64,000 nucleotides of DNA, from assembly GCA_964646205.1 (NCBI GenBank), contig CAZYAZ010000018.1:10822-74821 (forward strand). The letters run 5' to 3'. Below are positions 1 through 12,500 of the stretch, piece by piece. The position numbers and the translations under genes are program-made. Below the pieces are notes generated by a model. The model worked only from the letters and a program-made list of their open reading frames with translations, was not told the DNA's origin and did no database searches. The stretch comes from UBA8437 sp964646205 (GTDB lineage Bacteria; Planctomycetota; Planctomycetia; Planctomycetales; Planctomycetaceae). The number at the start of each line of letters is the position of its first letter. The first letter of the stretch is position 1.

Positions 1-335
1 GTGCTGCGACCACCACGGCCACCATAGCCACCCCGGATTTCGCACTTGATCTCCGTGTTCCGCGAACTCTCAACGGTCCCGGTTTCTGTGATCGTAACGA
101 CCAGTTCACCGCGTGTGACCGTGTGGCTCGCGTCAGGATCGGTGACCACAACCTGGGGCGATTCCTGGAATACCAGTTGGGTGACGGTCCCCGCAATGAC
201 GAACAGGCCGATCAACAGCAGGAACCACATCCACTTTGGCGCCGAGCGAGTCGTTTCGGGAGATCCGCTCCCGTCTCCAACCGAACCGGTCATCGCCGCG
301 CTCTCTTCAACCTGCTGTGGCATCTCCAACGGCAT
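1..335 (-). CDS. HlyD/MacA-type efflux adaptor, N-terminal part (runs off left edge)
   Basis: The reverse strand is open from position 335 to the window edge and encodes the first 111 residues of a periplasmic adaptor. A short acidic leader is followed by a single membrane anchor (WFLLLIGLFVIAGTV) and then the segment HTVTRGELVVTITETGTVES followed by SRNTEIKCEIRG. This matches the start of the two adaptors at 3510 and 5026 almost residue for residue (YEVTRGDLLVTITEQGSLES in the first), so all three are paralogues. ATG codons at 335, 323 and 293 are possible starts; 335 follows GAGGAA and AGGA. The gene is divergent from the efflux operon and probably heads a second one to the left. The beta-barrel and coiled-coil parts lie outside the window. 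Confidence 0.85.
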   Translation of the reverse strand, partial: MPLEMPQQVEESAAMTGSVGDGSGSPETTRSAPKWMWFLLLIGLFVIAGTVTQLVFQESPQVVVTDPDASHTVTRGELVVTITETGTVESSRNTEIKCEIRGGYGGRGGRS

Positions 336-813
336 TCCTACAGTTTCCTCAACTTGGCGTTCCGGTTCAACCTGTGAGTTTCGCGAGTTCCCTCCTGCCC
401 CTGGCAATCGGACCACACGAAGCCTCCACCGGACGACGTGGCGAGAGACCAGCCCAGATTTGCAGACACAAGATGTTATCGGTCTGAAGGACTACCCAAT
501 CTCCGCCAAGTGCTGCCAAAAATGGACAGGGAAATTGTGGTCCCCGGCATCAATTGCAGGTAGCCCTCTATAAGAGGATGAGGCGAACACACCGCGGGAC
601 GACAGCAGGTGGTTCATGCAGTGATCGGCTTCCCTTGCCGATTCCGCACAATCGGCAAAGTCAACGCGACCCGCAGGACGATACCAGAGGAGAAGGGATA
701 CGCCCTGCACAGCGTTCGCGCTGCGCGCGGCGGCCAGATTGTCAATCTTACAAAAACGAACGGTTTCTCTTTTCGAACGTCCAAAACGCCGCGATTGGAC
801 GGATTCTTTTTTA
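336..813. promoter_or_regulatory. Divergent intergenic region between two efflux operons
   Basis: About 480 bases separate the reverse adaptor gene from the TolC-like gene. I see no convincing gene here: open frames exist on both strands but their translations have no recognisable features. The region must hold the promoters of both operons. It contains a perfect 9-base inverted repeat at 635-658 (listed separately). No clear -35/-10 pair was identified by eye. Confidence 0.5.
635..658. promoter_or_regulatory. Perfect 9-bp inverted repeat with 6-base loop
   Basis: TTGCCGATT (635-643) and AATCGGCAA (650-658) pair perfectly around the loop CCGCAC. It sits about 155 bases before the chosen start of the TolC-like gene and about 300 bases from the divergent adaptor. 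It could be an operator for a dimeric regulator of the efflux genes or a stem-loop in the leader RNA. No U-tract follows, so an intrinsic terminator is less likely. Confidence 0.45.
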
Positions 814-3480
<2,667 letters not shown>

Positions 3481-3509
3481 ATGACGGACATTAGGACCGG
3501 AGACCGAAC

Positions 3510-5009
3510 TTGACGACAGAAGTGGATCCGTCCGCAGTCTCTCCCAAAACCACCGGGACCGACGCGCCCGCGCGGCCGGAAAGCGGCTCGCAGCGACGGT
3601 CACGCAAGCGACCGAGAACACTGCTCGTACTGGGCCTCGGATTGATTGTCTGCGTCGTTTCCGTGGTGGCCCTGCAACCCACTCTTTTCGCAACATCCGT
3701 CACGAATTCAGCCATCACTTACGAGGTCACCCGGGGCGACCTGCTCGTCACGATCACCGAACAAGGTTCGCTTGAGAGCAGCAACAACACTGAAATCAAG
3801 TCCAAGGTTCGAGGTTCCAATACGGTCACCTGGGTGATCCCCAGTGGGACGGTGGTCAAACCCGGCGACGAACTCGTCCGACTGGACACCAAGGTACTCG
3901 AGGAAAACCTCAGTCTCTCCAAGACGAACGTTCACAAGTCACGGGCCAGCCTCGCCAAGACCACGACAGGCCTGGCCACGGCCAAGATCGCCATCCTCGC
4001 TTACAAGCAGGGACAATACCTCACGGATTTGAAGAAACTCCAGCAGGACGTCGTGGTCTCCGACTTGAATCTCAGCGCATCCAAGAAGATGCTCTTCCGC
4101 GTTGAACGGCTCTTCAAGCGAGGTTTTGTCACCGAACTCGAAGTCCAGGGCCAATCACTCACCGTCGAACAAGCACAGCTGGAATTGATGGTCAACCGTA
4201 CCAAGCTGGATATACTCAAACGATACAAGCGCGCCATGGAACTGGAGACTCGACAAGGTGAAGTGACCGCCGGCCAATCGTACGTCAAACGCGACGAAGC
4301 CGAACTGGCGATGAACCTGTCCAGGCGGAAACGTGCCGAGGAAGAGTTGACCAATTGTGTCATCAAGTCCAGCCGTGGCGGCCTGGTCATCTATCCATTG
4401 CCCGCCCCCTGGAAGAACGAGCCGGAAATCACCGAGGGCGTCAACGTTCGTTACGACCAGGTCCTGTTGCTCATGCCCGACCTGTCCAAAATGCAGATCA
4501 AGATGGGCATCCACGAGGAGATGGTCGACCGGGTCAAGGTGGGACTCCCCGTCACCGTCGTCCTCCCTGACCTGACCCTCGAGGCCAAGATCTCCTCTGT
4601 CGCCAACGTCACCCGACCGGCCGCCTGGTGGACCGGCAACATGGTGAAATATGACACGATCATCGACCTCCCGGTCGTCGACGGACTGCGGCCTGGAATG
4701 ACAGCTGCCGTGAAGGTGGTCGTGGCCGAACACAAGGATGTCCTGAAGGTCCCGGTGGCCGCCATCGTTGAGGCCGAGAACGGCCACCTGTGCTGGGTCA
4801 AAACCTCGCAAGGTATCGAACCCCGGTCGCTGGAACTCGGCGACAGCAATGACGAGTTCACCGTCGTTCTCGGTGGATTGAACGAGGGCGACAAGGTCCT
4901 GCTGAATCCGCAAGGGCACATCAAAGACTCCCAGCCCGGCTCTTCGACGACAGGCCAGGCTCAATCGAACACCTCTCCACCCACCGAAAACACCAAGAGC
5001 AAGCCCTGA
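3510..5009 (+). CDS. HlyD/MacA-family periplasmic adaptor
   Basis: A 499-residue membrane-fusion protein linking an inner-membrane permease to the outer-membrane channel. A basic N-terminus (SRKRPR) precedes one membrane anchor at about 35-60, then a beta domain with ITYEVTRGDLLVTITEQGSL, a lipoyl-like half with GTVVKPGDELVRLD near 110-125, an alpha-helical hairpin at about 130-275, the second lipoyl half, and beta-barrel and membrane-proximal domains with VPVAAIVEAENG near 415. The tail is low complexity (Ser/Thr/Gln/Pro). The start is TTG, preceded by GGAG at good spacing; no upstream ATG in frame gives a better signal. It is about 40% identical by eye to the next gene, so the pair is a tandem duplication. 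Confidence 0.88.
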   Translation: MTTEVDPSAVSPKTTGTDAPARPESGSQRRSRKRPRTLLVLGLGLIVCVVSVVALQPTLFATSVTNSAITYEVTRGDLLVTITEQGSLESSNNTEIKSKVRGSNTVTWVIPSGTVVKPGDELVRLDTKVLEENLSLSKTNVHKSRASLAKTTTGLATAKIAILAYKQGQYLTDLKKLQQDVVVSDLNLSASKKMLFRVERLFKRGFVTELEVQGQSLTVEQAQLELMVNRTKLDILKRYKRAMELETRQGEVTAGQSYVKRDEAELAMNLSRRKRAEEELTNCVIKSSRGGLVIYPLPAPWKNEPEITEGVNVRYDQVLLLMPDLSKMQIKMGIHEEMVDRVKVGLPVTVVLPDLTLEAKISSVANVTRPAAWWTGNMVKYDTIIDLPVVDGLRPGMTAAVKVVVAEHKDVLKVPVAAIVEAENGHLCWVKTSQGIEPRSLELGDSNDEFTVVLGGLNEGDKVLLNPQGHIKDSQPGSSTTGQAQSNTSPPTENTKSKP

Positions 5010-5025
5010 ACCCGGAAGACCGACC

Positions 5026-6600
5026 ATGGTGACTGACGTTGTCCCCAACGACCGAATGCCAACGGGTGTGGGAGTTGGCAACACCGATCGCCCCGCCGCC
5101 TCCAGCAGTGGAGCACGTCGTTGGATATTTGCGATCGGTTTCGGAATCCTGCTACTTGTCGCCGTCGGGGTCGCGACCACTTCCCTGCTTCCCTCCGGGT
5201 CAAACGGGCCCCAGTTGACCTACCAGGTTGTCTTCGACGACCTGGATGTGACGGTCACCGAACCCGGGACCCTGGAGAGTTCCGAGAACACGGAGATTCG
5301 CTGCAAGGTCCGGGGACAGAATACGATCACCTCGGTCGTCGAAAGCGGCACCATCGTCAAGGAAGGCGAAGAACTCCTGCGACTTGACACACTGATGATC
5401 GAAGAACAGATCCACGAGCGATCCAAGTTTGCGCACTGGTGCAAAGCGGGTGAGGTCCAATTGAAGGCCCGCATGAATGCCTCGGAACTGGCTGTCAAAG
5501 CGTACCTGGAAGGCGATTTCGTCGAACAGCTCACGGAACTCGAAAAACAACTCTCCAACGCCAAGTCCAAAGTTCTGACCGCCCAGAACATGCTCGAACA
5601 CGGCCGGATGATGGCCGACCGTGGCTACCTCAGCAGCCTGAAGTTGGAGCAACGGGAGTTCTCGCTGTCACAGGCAAAGATGAGCCTGGCAATCCAGGAA
5701 ACCAATATCGATGTCCTCAAGAAGTTCAGGAAGGCCGAAAGCCTGGAAAGACTCAGGGGGGAACTGAAATCGGTCACGGCTGAATACAAGGCGGCTGCCG
5801 AGCGGACCTTCGCCGACGAGCACCGACGGGATGTCGCGATCGAGGAGTTCAAGCACTGCGTGGTCAAGGCGCCTCGCAGCGGAATGGTAATCCATCCCAA
5901 CGCCGCTCGATGGAAGAATGCTCCCGAGGTCCAGCAAGGGGGTACGGTCTACCAGAATCAGGTCCTTTTGCTGATGCCCGACCTGGACAAGATGCAGATC
6001 ACGATCGGCATTCACGAGTCGATCCTGAAACGGATCACGCCCGGCCTGACCGCCAAGGTGACCCTGCCCGACCGGACACTCGAGGGAGAAGTCGTTTCGG
6101 TCGCCAAGGTGGCACGTCCGGCAGGCTGGTGGTCCGGGAACGTCGTGAAGTACGACGCCGTGATCAAATTGCCGCAATCTGAAAACCTGAAACCGGGAAT
6201 GAGCGCCGAGGTGGAGGTCCTGATCGCAGCGCGCAAAAACGTGCTGACACTCCCGGTCGCTGCGATTGTTGAGACCGAAGACAGCGAGACACTCTGCTGG
6301 ATCAACACGCCACTGGGTATCAAGAAGCAAACCCTGCAGACTGGTGAAAACAACGACAAGTTCGTCGAGATCATTTCCGGGTTAACCGAAGGCCAGGAGG
6401 TCGTTCTGAACCCGCTGGCCTTCATCACCGAAGCCCAGCAGGAGGCTCTGAAGATCACCGGGGCCGCCAAGACAGTCGATGATAAGTCCGGCAAGCCAGG
6501 CAGCGATTCATCCAATTCGAAGTCCGGCGGCTCAAAAGCCAAGCCGAAGTCCAAGAAACCGGCTGCCAAGGGGCAAGGCGTGGCAGTCTCGTCGCGGTGA
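5026..6600 (+). CDS. HlyD/MacA-family periplasmic adaptor (second copy)
   Basis: A 524-residue paralogue of the preceding adaptor with the same order of parts: short cytoplasmic leader, membrane anchor around residues 35-58, the strand segment LTYQVVFDDLDVTVTEPGTL, lipoyl half with GTIVKEGEELLRLDT, helical hairpin about 125-280, then second lipoyl half and beta-barrel with LPVAAIVETED. Shared signatures with its neighbour include LLLMPDLDKMQI, LPDRTLEG and ARPAGWWSGNVVKYD. The C-terminal 50 residues are Lys/Ser/Gly-rich. Only 16 bases separate it from the first adaptor, consistent with one transcript. The two adaptors may form a mixed ring; this is inference. Confidence 0.88.
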   Translation: MVTDVVPNDRMPTGVGVGNTDRPAASSSGARRWIFAIGFGILLLVAVGVATTSLLPSGSNGPQLTYQVVFDDLDVTVTEPGTLESSENTEIRCKVRGQNTITSVVESGTIVKEGEELLRLDTLMIEEQIHERSKFAHWCKAGEVQLKARMNASELAVKAYLEGDFVEQLTELEKQLSNAKSKVLTAQNMLEHGRMMADRGYLSSLKLEQREFSLSQAKMSLAIQETNIDVLKKFRKAESLERLRGELKSVTAEYKAAAERTFADEHRRDVAIEEFKHCVVKAPRSGMVIHPNAARWKNAPEVQQGGTVYQNQVLLLMPDLDKMQITIGIHESILKRITPGLTAKVTLPDRTLEGEVVSVAKVARPAGWWSGNVVKYDAVIKLPQSENLKPGMSAEVEVLIAARKNVLTLPVAAIVETEDSETLCWINTPLGIKKQTLQTGENNDKFVEIISGLTEGQEVVLNPLAFITEAQQEALKITGAAKTVDDKSGKPGSDSSNSKSGGSKAKPKSKKPAAKGQGVAVSSR

Positions 6601-6673
6601 TCGGACCGTCAAGAGCCACTGACCAGACCCCCACCCGCAACCTCAACGTCCGTTGGAGACAGGGAACAACGCC

Positions 6674-7999
6674 GTGAGTGGTTCACTGCTGCGAACCATC
6701 CAGCTCGGACTCAAGGGGCTGGCCGTCCAGAAGATGCGAGCCAGCCTCGCTGCGCTCGGCATCTTTATCGGCACCGCTACGGTCATCTGGCTGGTCGCCA
6801 TGGGCGAAGGTGTCAGCTACCGCGCTCAGCAGCAGATCCTGGAACTGGGCGCCAATAACGTCATCGTCCGCACCAAGAAACCCACCGGATCCAGCGACGG
6901 TGGCGGTGGCAGTTCTCAGGTCAGACGTTACGGACTGACCCGCGCCGATTTCCGCCGCATCACGTCGAACATCCCCAGCATCGAGAGTTCGGTACCGATG
7001 CGGGAACTTCAGTTCCAGTTGCGGAACAACAACTTGACCACCGACTCCAAGCTGGTCGGCTGCATGGAAGAATACCTGGCACTCAACCAGTTGGAGATCG
7101 CCAGGGGCCGGTGGCTCACCCAGCGGGACCGCGGGCAAAAGGTGGTCGTGCTCGGTCACGAAACCACCACCAAGCTCTTCCCGTATGAGAACCCAATCGG
7201 AAAGACCATCTGGGTCGGCACCGAGTATTACGTCGTGATCGGCCAAACCAAGCCCCGCACAGCATCAGCGGCAATCGGCGGTAGCCTCGACGCTCGCGAA
7301 TACAATCTCGATGCCTACATCCCGCTGTTGACCATGCGGCAACGAATTGGCGATTTGGTGATGAAGCGGGTCGGTGTCGGAGGCAGCAACTGGTTTGGCG
7401 AGGAAGTCCAGCTCAGCCAGATCACTCTCAAGGTCAGTGCGATCGAGTACGTCAACGAAACAGCCTCGATCATCGAGACGCTGCTCAATCGGTATCACGA
7501 CCAGGAAGACTTCGCTGTCGTCGTCCCCAAGGAACTGCTGGAACAGGCCGAGCGAACCCGGGCGATGTTCAATATCCTGCTCGTGGTCATCGCCGGAATC
7601 TCCCTGCTGGTCGGCGGCATCGGCATCATGAATATCATGCTGGCCACCGTCACTGAAAGGACGAGGGAGATCGGAATCCGTCGAGCACTGGGCGCCACCC
7701 GCAGCCACATCACCCAGCAATTCCTGGTCGAAACGATCGTACTGACGACCACGGGAGGCCTGCTCGGCGTGTGTTTCGGCTTGTTCTGTGGCCCCCTGTT
7801 CCGAGGTTTGCGAAGCCTGATGACACTGATCAATCCCGACATGCTGCCTGCCGAGGTGTACTCACTCGAGCCACGGATTGCGCCGTGGTCAGTCGCACTT
7901 TCGGTGGGAATTTCTCTCGGCGTCGGGATCGTTTTTGGTGTCTATCCAGCGCAACGTGCCGCCGACATGGATCCGATTGAAGCCCTGCGGCACGAATAA
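6674..7999 (+). CDS. MacB/FtsX-type ABC transporter permease
   Basis: A 441-residue inner-membrane permease of the MacB family. It has an N-terminal membrane segment (about 20-40, ASLAALGIFIGTATVIWLVA), a large periplasmic MacB core domain (about 45-280), and a C-terminal FtsX domain with three membrane segments. The FtsX hallmark is clear: LLVGGIGIMNIMLATVTERT followed by REIGIRRALGATR, and the protein ends YPAQRAADMDPIEALRHE, the usual FtsX terminus. There is no fused ATPase domain, and no separate ATPase gene lies beside it. The GTG at 6674 follows AGGGAA at good spacing; an upstream in-frame TTG at 6653 has weaker support. It is the last gene of the efflux operon and converges on the DUF1501 gene. 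Confidence 0.88.
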   Translation: MSGSLLRTIQLGLKGLAVQKMRASLAALGIFIGTATVIWLVAMGEGVSYRAQQQILELGANNVIVRTKKPTGSSDGGGGSSQVRRYGLTRADFRRITSNIPSIESSVPMRELQFQLRNNNLTTDSKLVGCMEEYLALNQLEIARGRWLTQRDRGQKVVVLGHETTTKLFPYENPIGKTIWVGTEYYVVIGQTKPRTASAAIGGSLDAREYNLDAYIPLLTMRQRIGDLVMKRVGVGGSNWFGEEVQLSQITLKVSAIEYVNETASIIETLLNRYHDQEDFAVVVPKELLEQAERTRAMFNILLVVIAGISLLVGGIGIMNIMLATVTERTREIGIRRALGATRSHITQQFLVETIVLTTTGGLLGVCFGLFCGPLFRGLRSLMTLINPDMLPAEVYSLEPRIAPWSVALSVGISLGVGIVFGVYPAQRAADMDPIEALRHE

Positions 8000-8005
8000 G
8001 CCGGA

Positions 8006-8019
8006 TGGCCACACGGCCA
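8006..8019. terminator. Short hairpin between convergent genes
   Basis: TGGCC and GGCCA form a perfect 5-bp stem around ACAC just after the permease stop codon. There is no T-tract, so it is at best a weak terminator for the efflux operon. Confidence 0.25.
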
Positions 8020-8107
8020 GCGCGAAGGGGAGCACGTCGCTGCCCACCCACGATTCAACCCGGGCCGGCGCAGTCAACTGGCCGAGAGCAGCTCTGATTG
8101 AACCGCA

Positions 8108-9550
8108 CTACGCCAGGATATCGTGGATCACGTTTCCGCGGTCGATGTCCAACCGCTTTCGACCGGGCACTTCCAGGCGGGTGTTGTCCAGGCCCAAAAG
8201 GTGCAGCACCGTGGCGTGCAAATCGGTCACGTAATGTCCCTTGCCCAGGGCGTGGTAACCCAGTTCATCGGTCGCGCCGTGGACGTACCCTCGTTTCAAC
8301 CCGGCACCGGCCAGCCAGACGGTGAAACCGTGTGGGTGATGGTCACGACCGGTGGTGTTACTTGAACGTGTCTCCCGTCCCGGGGTCCGTCCGAACTCGG
8401 TACAAAACACCACGGCCACGTCATCCATCAGTCCTCGTTGCTTCAGGTCGGCCAGGAATCCCGCAACCGGCTTGTCGACCGACTTGCACATCCTGGCATG
8501 GTTCTCCTTCAGCTTCTGGTGGGAGTCCCACGTCCCGTAGGGAGAGGGGAAGACCTGCACAAAGCGGACACCCCGTTCCACCATCCGTCGTGCCGCCAGC
8601 ATTCTCTGGCCGGCCAACTTCGTGGGCCCTTGATCAATGCCATACATCTTCTGCGTGTCGGTTGTTTCCTCGGCCAGTGCCACGGCCTCGGGAACCGCCG
8701 CCTGCATGCGGAAGGCCAGTTCGTACGACTTGATCCGTGCCGCCAGTCGCACATCCTGAGGTCGATTCGCGGCCGTGATCTGGTTCAGGCGTGCCACGAG
8801 ATCGAATTCGTTGGCCTGCTGCTGGGCGGTCTGTCCGGGACGCCGGGTGCCGTAGGACAGTGGATTCTTGGGATCCAGTGCCAATGGAACACCCGCATGG
8901 GCGGGCCCCAGGTAATAGGAATCGATCGACTGCCGTGTGTCGGTTCGGGTTGGTCCCCCCAGCACCACGAACCGCGGCAGGTTCTCGTTGAGAGATCCCA
9001 GGCCGTAATGCGCCCACGCACCGATACTCGGCTGGGTCTCGTCCAGCTTGTGGCGGCCCGTGTGAATCTGGTTCTCTGCAGCATGATCGTTGTCGGTCGT
9101 CCACATGTTCCGGACAAAGCAGATGTCGTCGACCTGCTTGGCCAGGTGGGGCCACCAGTCGGTGACGGCAATTCCACTTTCACCGTGACGGGCATATCCC
9201 ACCTGCATGGGAAAGATCTTGTTGTACACGTCACGAATGTTGATCTCTTCGGCCGGCGCGCTGCGAAACCGCTCCCGATGCAACGGGGATTCCACCGGGT
9301 TGGGAAACGGCGTCTCGGAAAACGTCTTGCCCGCGTACTTGTTCAACATCGGCTTGGGATCAAAGGTCTCCATCTGGCTGTAGCCGCCCGAGAGAAAGAC
9401 CCAGACAATGGACTTGGCCCGGGGAGCAAAATGCGGCTCACCAGTCGGCTTGGAATCAGCCCGCACGATGCCATCGGCGGCCAACATCGACCCCATTGCC
9501 AGCCCAGTGAATCCCAGGCCGCAATCGGCCAAAAAGTTCCGTCGTTGCAT
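8108..9550 (-). CDS. DUF1501 Tat-exported protein
   Basis: A 480-residue member of DUF1501, a family structurally related to alkaline phosphatase/sulfatase enzymes and almost always paired with PSD1 cytochrome genes in planctomycetes. It starts MQRRNFLADCGLGFTGLAMG, a twin-arginine signal. Family signatures include FLSGGYSQMETFDPKP, the segment TEFGRTP near residue 360, and the metal-site-like GRDHHPHGF. The biochemical activity of the family is not established; a role in sulfated polysaccharide breakdown is often suggested. The ATG at 9550 was chosen because translation then begins at the Tat motif. It lies 35 bases after the PSD1 gene, forming a two-gene unit. Confidence 0.9.
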   Translation of the reverse strand: MQRRNFLADCGLGFTGLAMGSMLAADGIVRADSKPTGEPHFAPRAKSIVWVFLSGGYSQMETFDPKPMLNKYAGKTFSETPFPNPVESPLHRERFRSAPAEEINIRDVYNKIFPMQVGYARHGESGIAVTDWWPHLAKQVDDICFVRNMWTTDNDHAAENQIHTGRHKLDETQPSIGAWAHYGLGSLNENLPRFVVLGGPTRTDTRQSIDSYYLGPAHAGVPLALDPKNPLSYGTRRPGQTAQQQANEFDLVARLNQITAANRPQDVRLAARIKSYELAFRMQAAVPEAVALAEETTDTQKMYGIDQGPTKLAGQRMLAARRMVERGVRFVQVFPSPYGTWDSHQKLKENHARMCKSVDKPVAGFLADLKQRGLMDDVAVVFCTEFGRTPGRETRSSNTTGRDHHPHGFTVWLAGAGLKRGYVHGATDELGYHALGKGHYVTDLHATVLHLLGLDNTRLEVPGRKRLDIDRGNVIHDILA

Positions 9551-9585
9551 TGATCTGTTCCGTGTTTGAATGTCGCCGGTACGAA

Positions 9586-12500
9586 TCACCGGACCGTGAC
9601 AAAATCGTTGTGGTTGAACAACACGCGGACAAGGCTCTCGCGGACCCGGACGTCGTCTTTGAGTTCCTGCATCTGCTTGTCCCAGAATTCTCGGCAGGCG
9701 CTGACCTCAATGTCGGTGGCCGCCCGCGCCAGCACGTGGACAAACGCATTGCGGATGAATTGTTCGGGCGATTCACCAGCAATTCGCCTGGATGTTTCGG
9801 CACTGGCCGCATGCATCAATTCACTGTTGCTCAGCGCCAGGGCCTGTTGCGGCACCACGGTCGACGACCTGCGAAAACAGTCCGTCGGATCCGGTGGATC
9901 AAACAACTCGGAAAACGCCGTGTTGCCCCCGGCCTCGGGATAAACCTCGTAATAAAGACTCCGGCGACCTGTCGTCATCGCCTGCGTGTTCAACAACACC
10001 TGGCCTCCAAGCGAGGAGTCAAGCCGACCGGCCAACAGCAGCACGCTGTCACGAATCACCTCGGCCTCCATCCGGCCACGCGTCCGACGCCATAACCACC
10101 GGTTGTCCTTGTCACCGGCGATGTTCTTTTGCATCACCGAGTCGTCGCTACGGACCAGGGCGTCCAGTTGGTACACGTGACTGGTAACCATCAACCGGTG
10201 CAATCGCTTCATGCTCCAATCGTGGTCGAGCAGTTCGACGGCCAGCCAGTCGAGCAACCGTGGATGAGACGGCAACTTGCCATTTCGACCAAAGTCATAG
10301 ACGGTCTCGACCAGTGGTGAATGGAAATGTCGCAACCAGATGTGATTGACCGCGACGCGAGGCGTCAATGGATTGCGAGGATTGGTGACCCAGCGAGCCA
10401 GGGACGCCCGGCGTCCAGTCGACGTCTTGCTGGTCACCCGGCTCATCAACTTGTAGTCGGCCGACTCGCCAGCCTTGTCGCGCCGGGCGGCCACCTCCAG
10501 GCTCTGCTTCTGGGCCGTCGCGAGTTGTTGTTCGAACTTCTTGATCCGGGGCGTTTTCTGCTTGTCCGAATCCGGCAACGCCCGTGTCCTGGCCAGTTCA
10601 TAGCGCGCGTCAAGAACCTGCCATTCGGCCATCGCCGTTTCGGCTACCAGTTGCTGCCGGTACGCTTCCCGCGAGAGTTTCGCGATTGTGTCCGGCTTCG
10701 CGGCGCTCCGCTTGGCATTGTCGGCGGCGATCGTCGCTTCCAGGTTCGCCAACTGCAGTGTATTGGCGGACAACCGCTTGCGGGCCACCTCGCCTCCCAG
10801 TGACACCGCCGCCAGGGACCGCTCGGCCAACTTCAATTTCGTGTAGCTCTCACGAGCGGCCTCACAGGCGGCAATCATCGAGACCACCGACGTCGCCGCG
10901 GGCTGCGACTGCGGGTGGATCGTCCAGCCCGCGATACCCATCACATCCTCTCCATCGGTGAACCGCGGGGACTCAAACCCCCACGCGAACCTCTGTTTCC
11001 CGGCGATCACCTCGACCTGGTCCACCAGGGCCTTGGTTCCCGCCCGGCAATCGAACGTGAAGGGTTGGTGAGGATTCTTGGTCGGGTTCCAGCCGTTGAG
11101 TGCGATCGGTACGTCCCGGACCAGGAACCCGTCTGCCCCGTCCAGTTTCACACTCAACGCCACCGTGTCCTTGCCGGGATCGATCACCAGGTTCACATGG
11201 AAGTGATTCTCGCCTGCGGCGAGATCGTATTTCGCGGCAACGAATTCCGAGTAACCGCCGGGCCGGTACGAGGAGATCTTGCCGCCGACAAACGCGACGT
11301 ACAAGGCTGTGAGTCCGGACCTGGTGTTCTTGGCCAACTGAAAATTGACGTGATTGTCTTCAAGGATTCGCAACTGAAAACTGATGCGGGTCCCTCGCGG
11401 AACTGCCTTCAGCCCGGGCAAGGTGTTCTGTACGATCCGGCGACCGGTGGCTGCGTCCAGGTACATGGATTGCTTGCCCACCAGCGCCCCGGCCTGGCCA
11501 GAGCTGACGGCCTTCTTCAGCGCCTCGTCAAACACGACACGCGCCTCGGCAACCTGCTTCTGCAACTGGCTCGAATCAACCGGTTGGCTGGCCACTCGAT
11601 CGAGCCCCGCGCGGGCGTTGGCCACCGCGAGTCGCTGCTCCTGGAGCACTGCCTGTTGAATATTCGGACGAGCGCCGGGATACCACCCCGAGAGCGGCAA
11701 GTCGATCGGCTGAATCGGCGGAAACAGGTCGGCCAAAAACGCCGGCACACCCGGTGCAATCGTTCCGCGTTCCTTGTCCTTGTTCCGCTCGTCTCCCCCG
11801 CTGTAGAACCACGTCTTGGCGTCAGGTTTTTCGTCAAAGATCCGCACCATGCCAATCCGCACGGCGGTGCGTGACCCCGAGTACACGTACGGGGGATACG
11901 GTGGTGGATCCGGTTGTCCCGGCACACGATCCTGCCGCACGCCCATCGGTTCGAAGAACGCCCGCATCCGGAAATAATCTTCATGGGTGATCGGGTCGTA
12001 CTTGTGGTCGTGACAATGCGCGCAGTTGAACGTGAGCCCCAGGAACGCCTTGCCGGTGAATTCCACCGAGTGCCTCATCCACTCGTTGGGATTCAGCGAG
12101 AAGTAATTCCGGATCAGGTATCCGGTGGCCGGCCACGCCGAGTCATCCGTTGCCGAGAGTTCATCGGCCGCGAGCATCTCGCGGACCATCTTCGCGTAGC
12201 TCTTGTCGCTGTTGAGTGAGTCGATGATCCAGTCCCGCCACCGCCAAATTTGCGGCGCGCTGTTGCGGACGTCGTTGACCTTCCGCCGTCCGTACCAATC
12301 GGAGTACCTCCAGACGTCCATCCAGTGACGTCCCCACCGTTCTCCATAACGGGGTGAGGCCAGCAAGCGGTCCACCACGCGGCGGTAGTGGGCCTGGGAG
12401 GGATCGGCCTGAAACGCCTTCAACTGTTCGCCGGATGGAGGAAACCCGACCAGGTCCAGGTAGACCCGCCGCAACAACACCGCCGGGTCGGCATTTGGCA

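Noticed and set aside
4155..5180. Long reverse-strand frame opposite the adaptor genes
   Set aside because: It is the mirror of the adaptor coding sequence, rich in Asp/His/Gly from antisense GC codons, with no motif.
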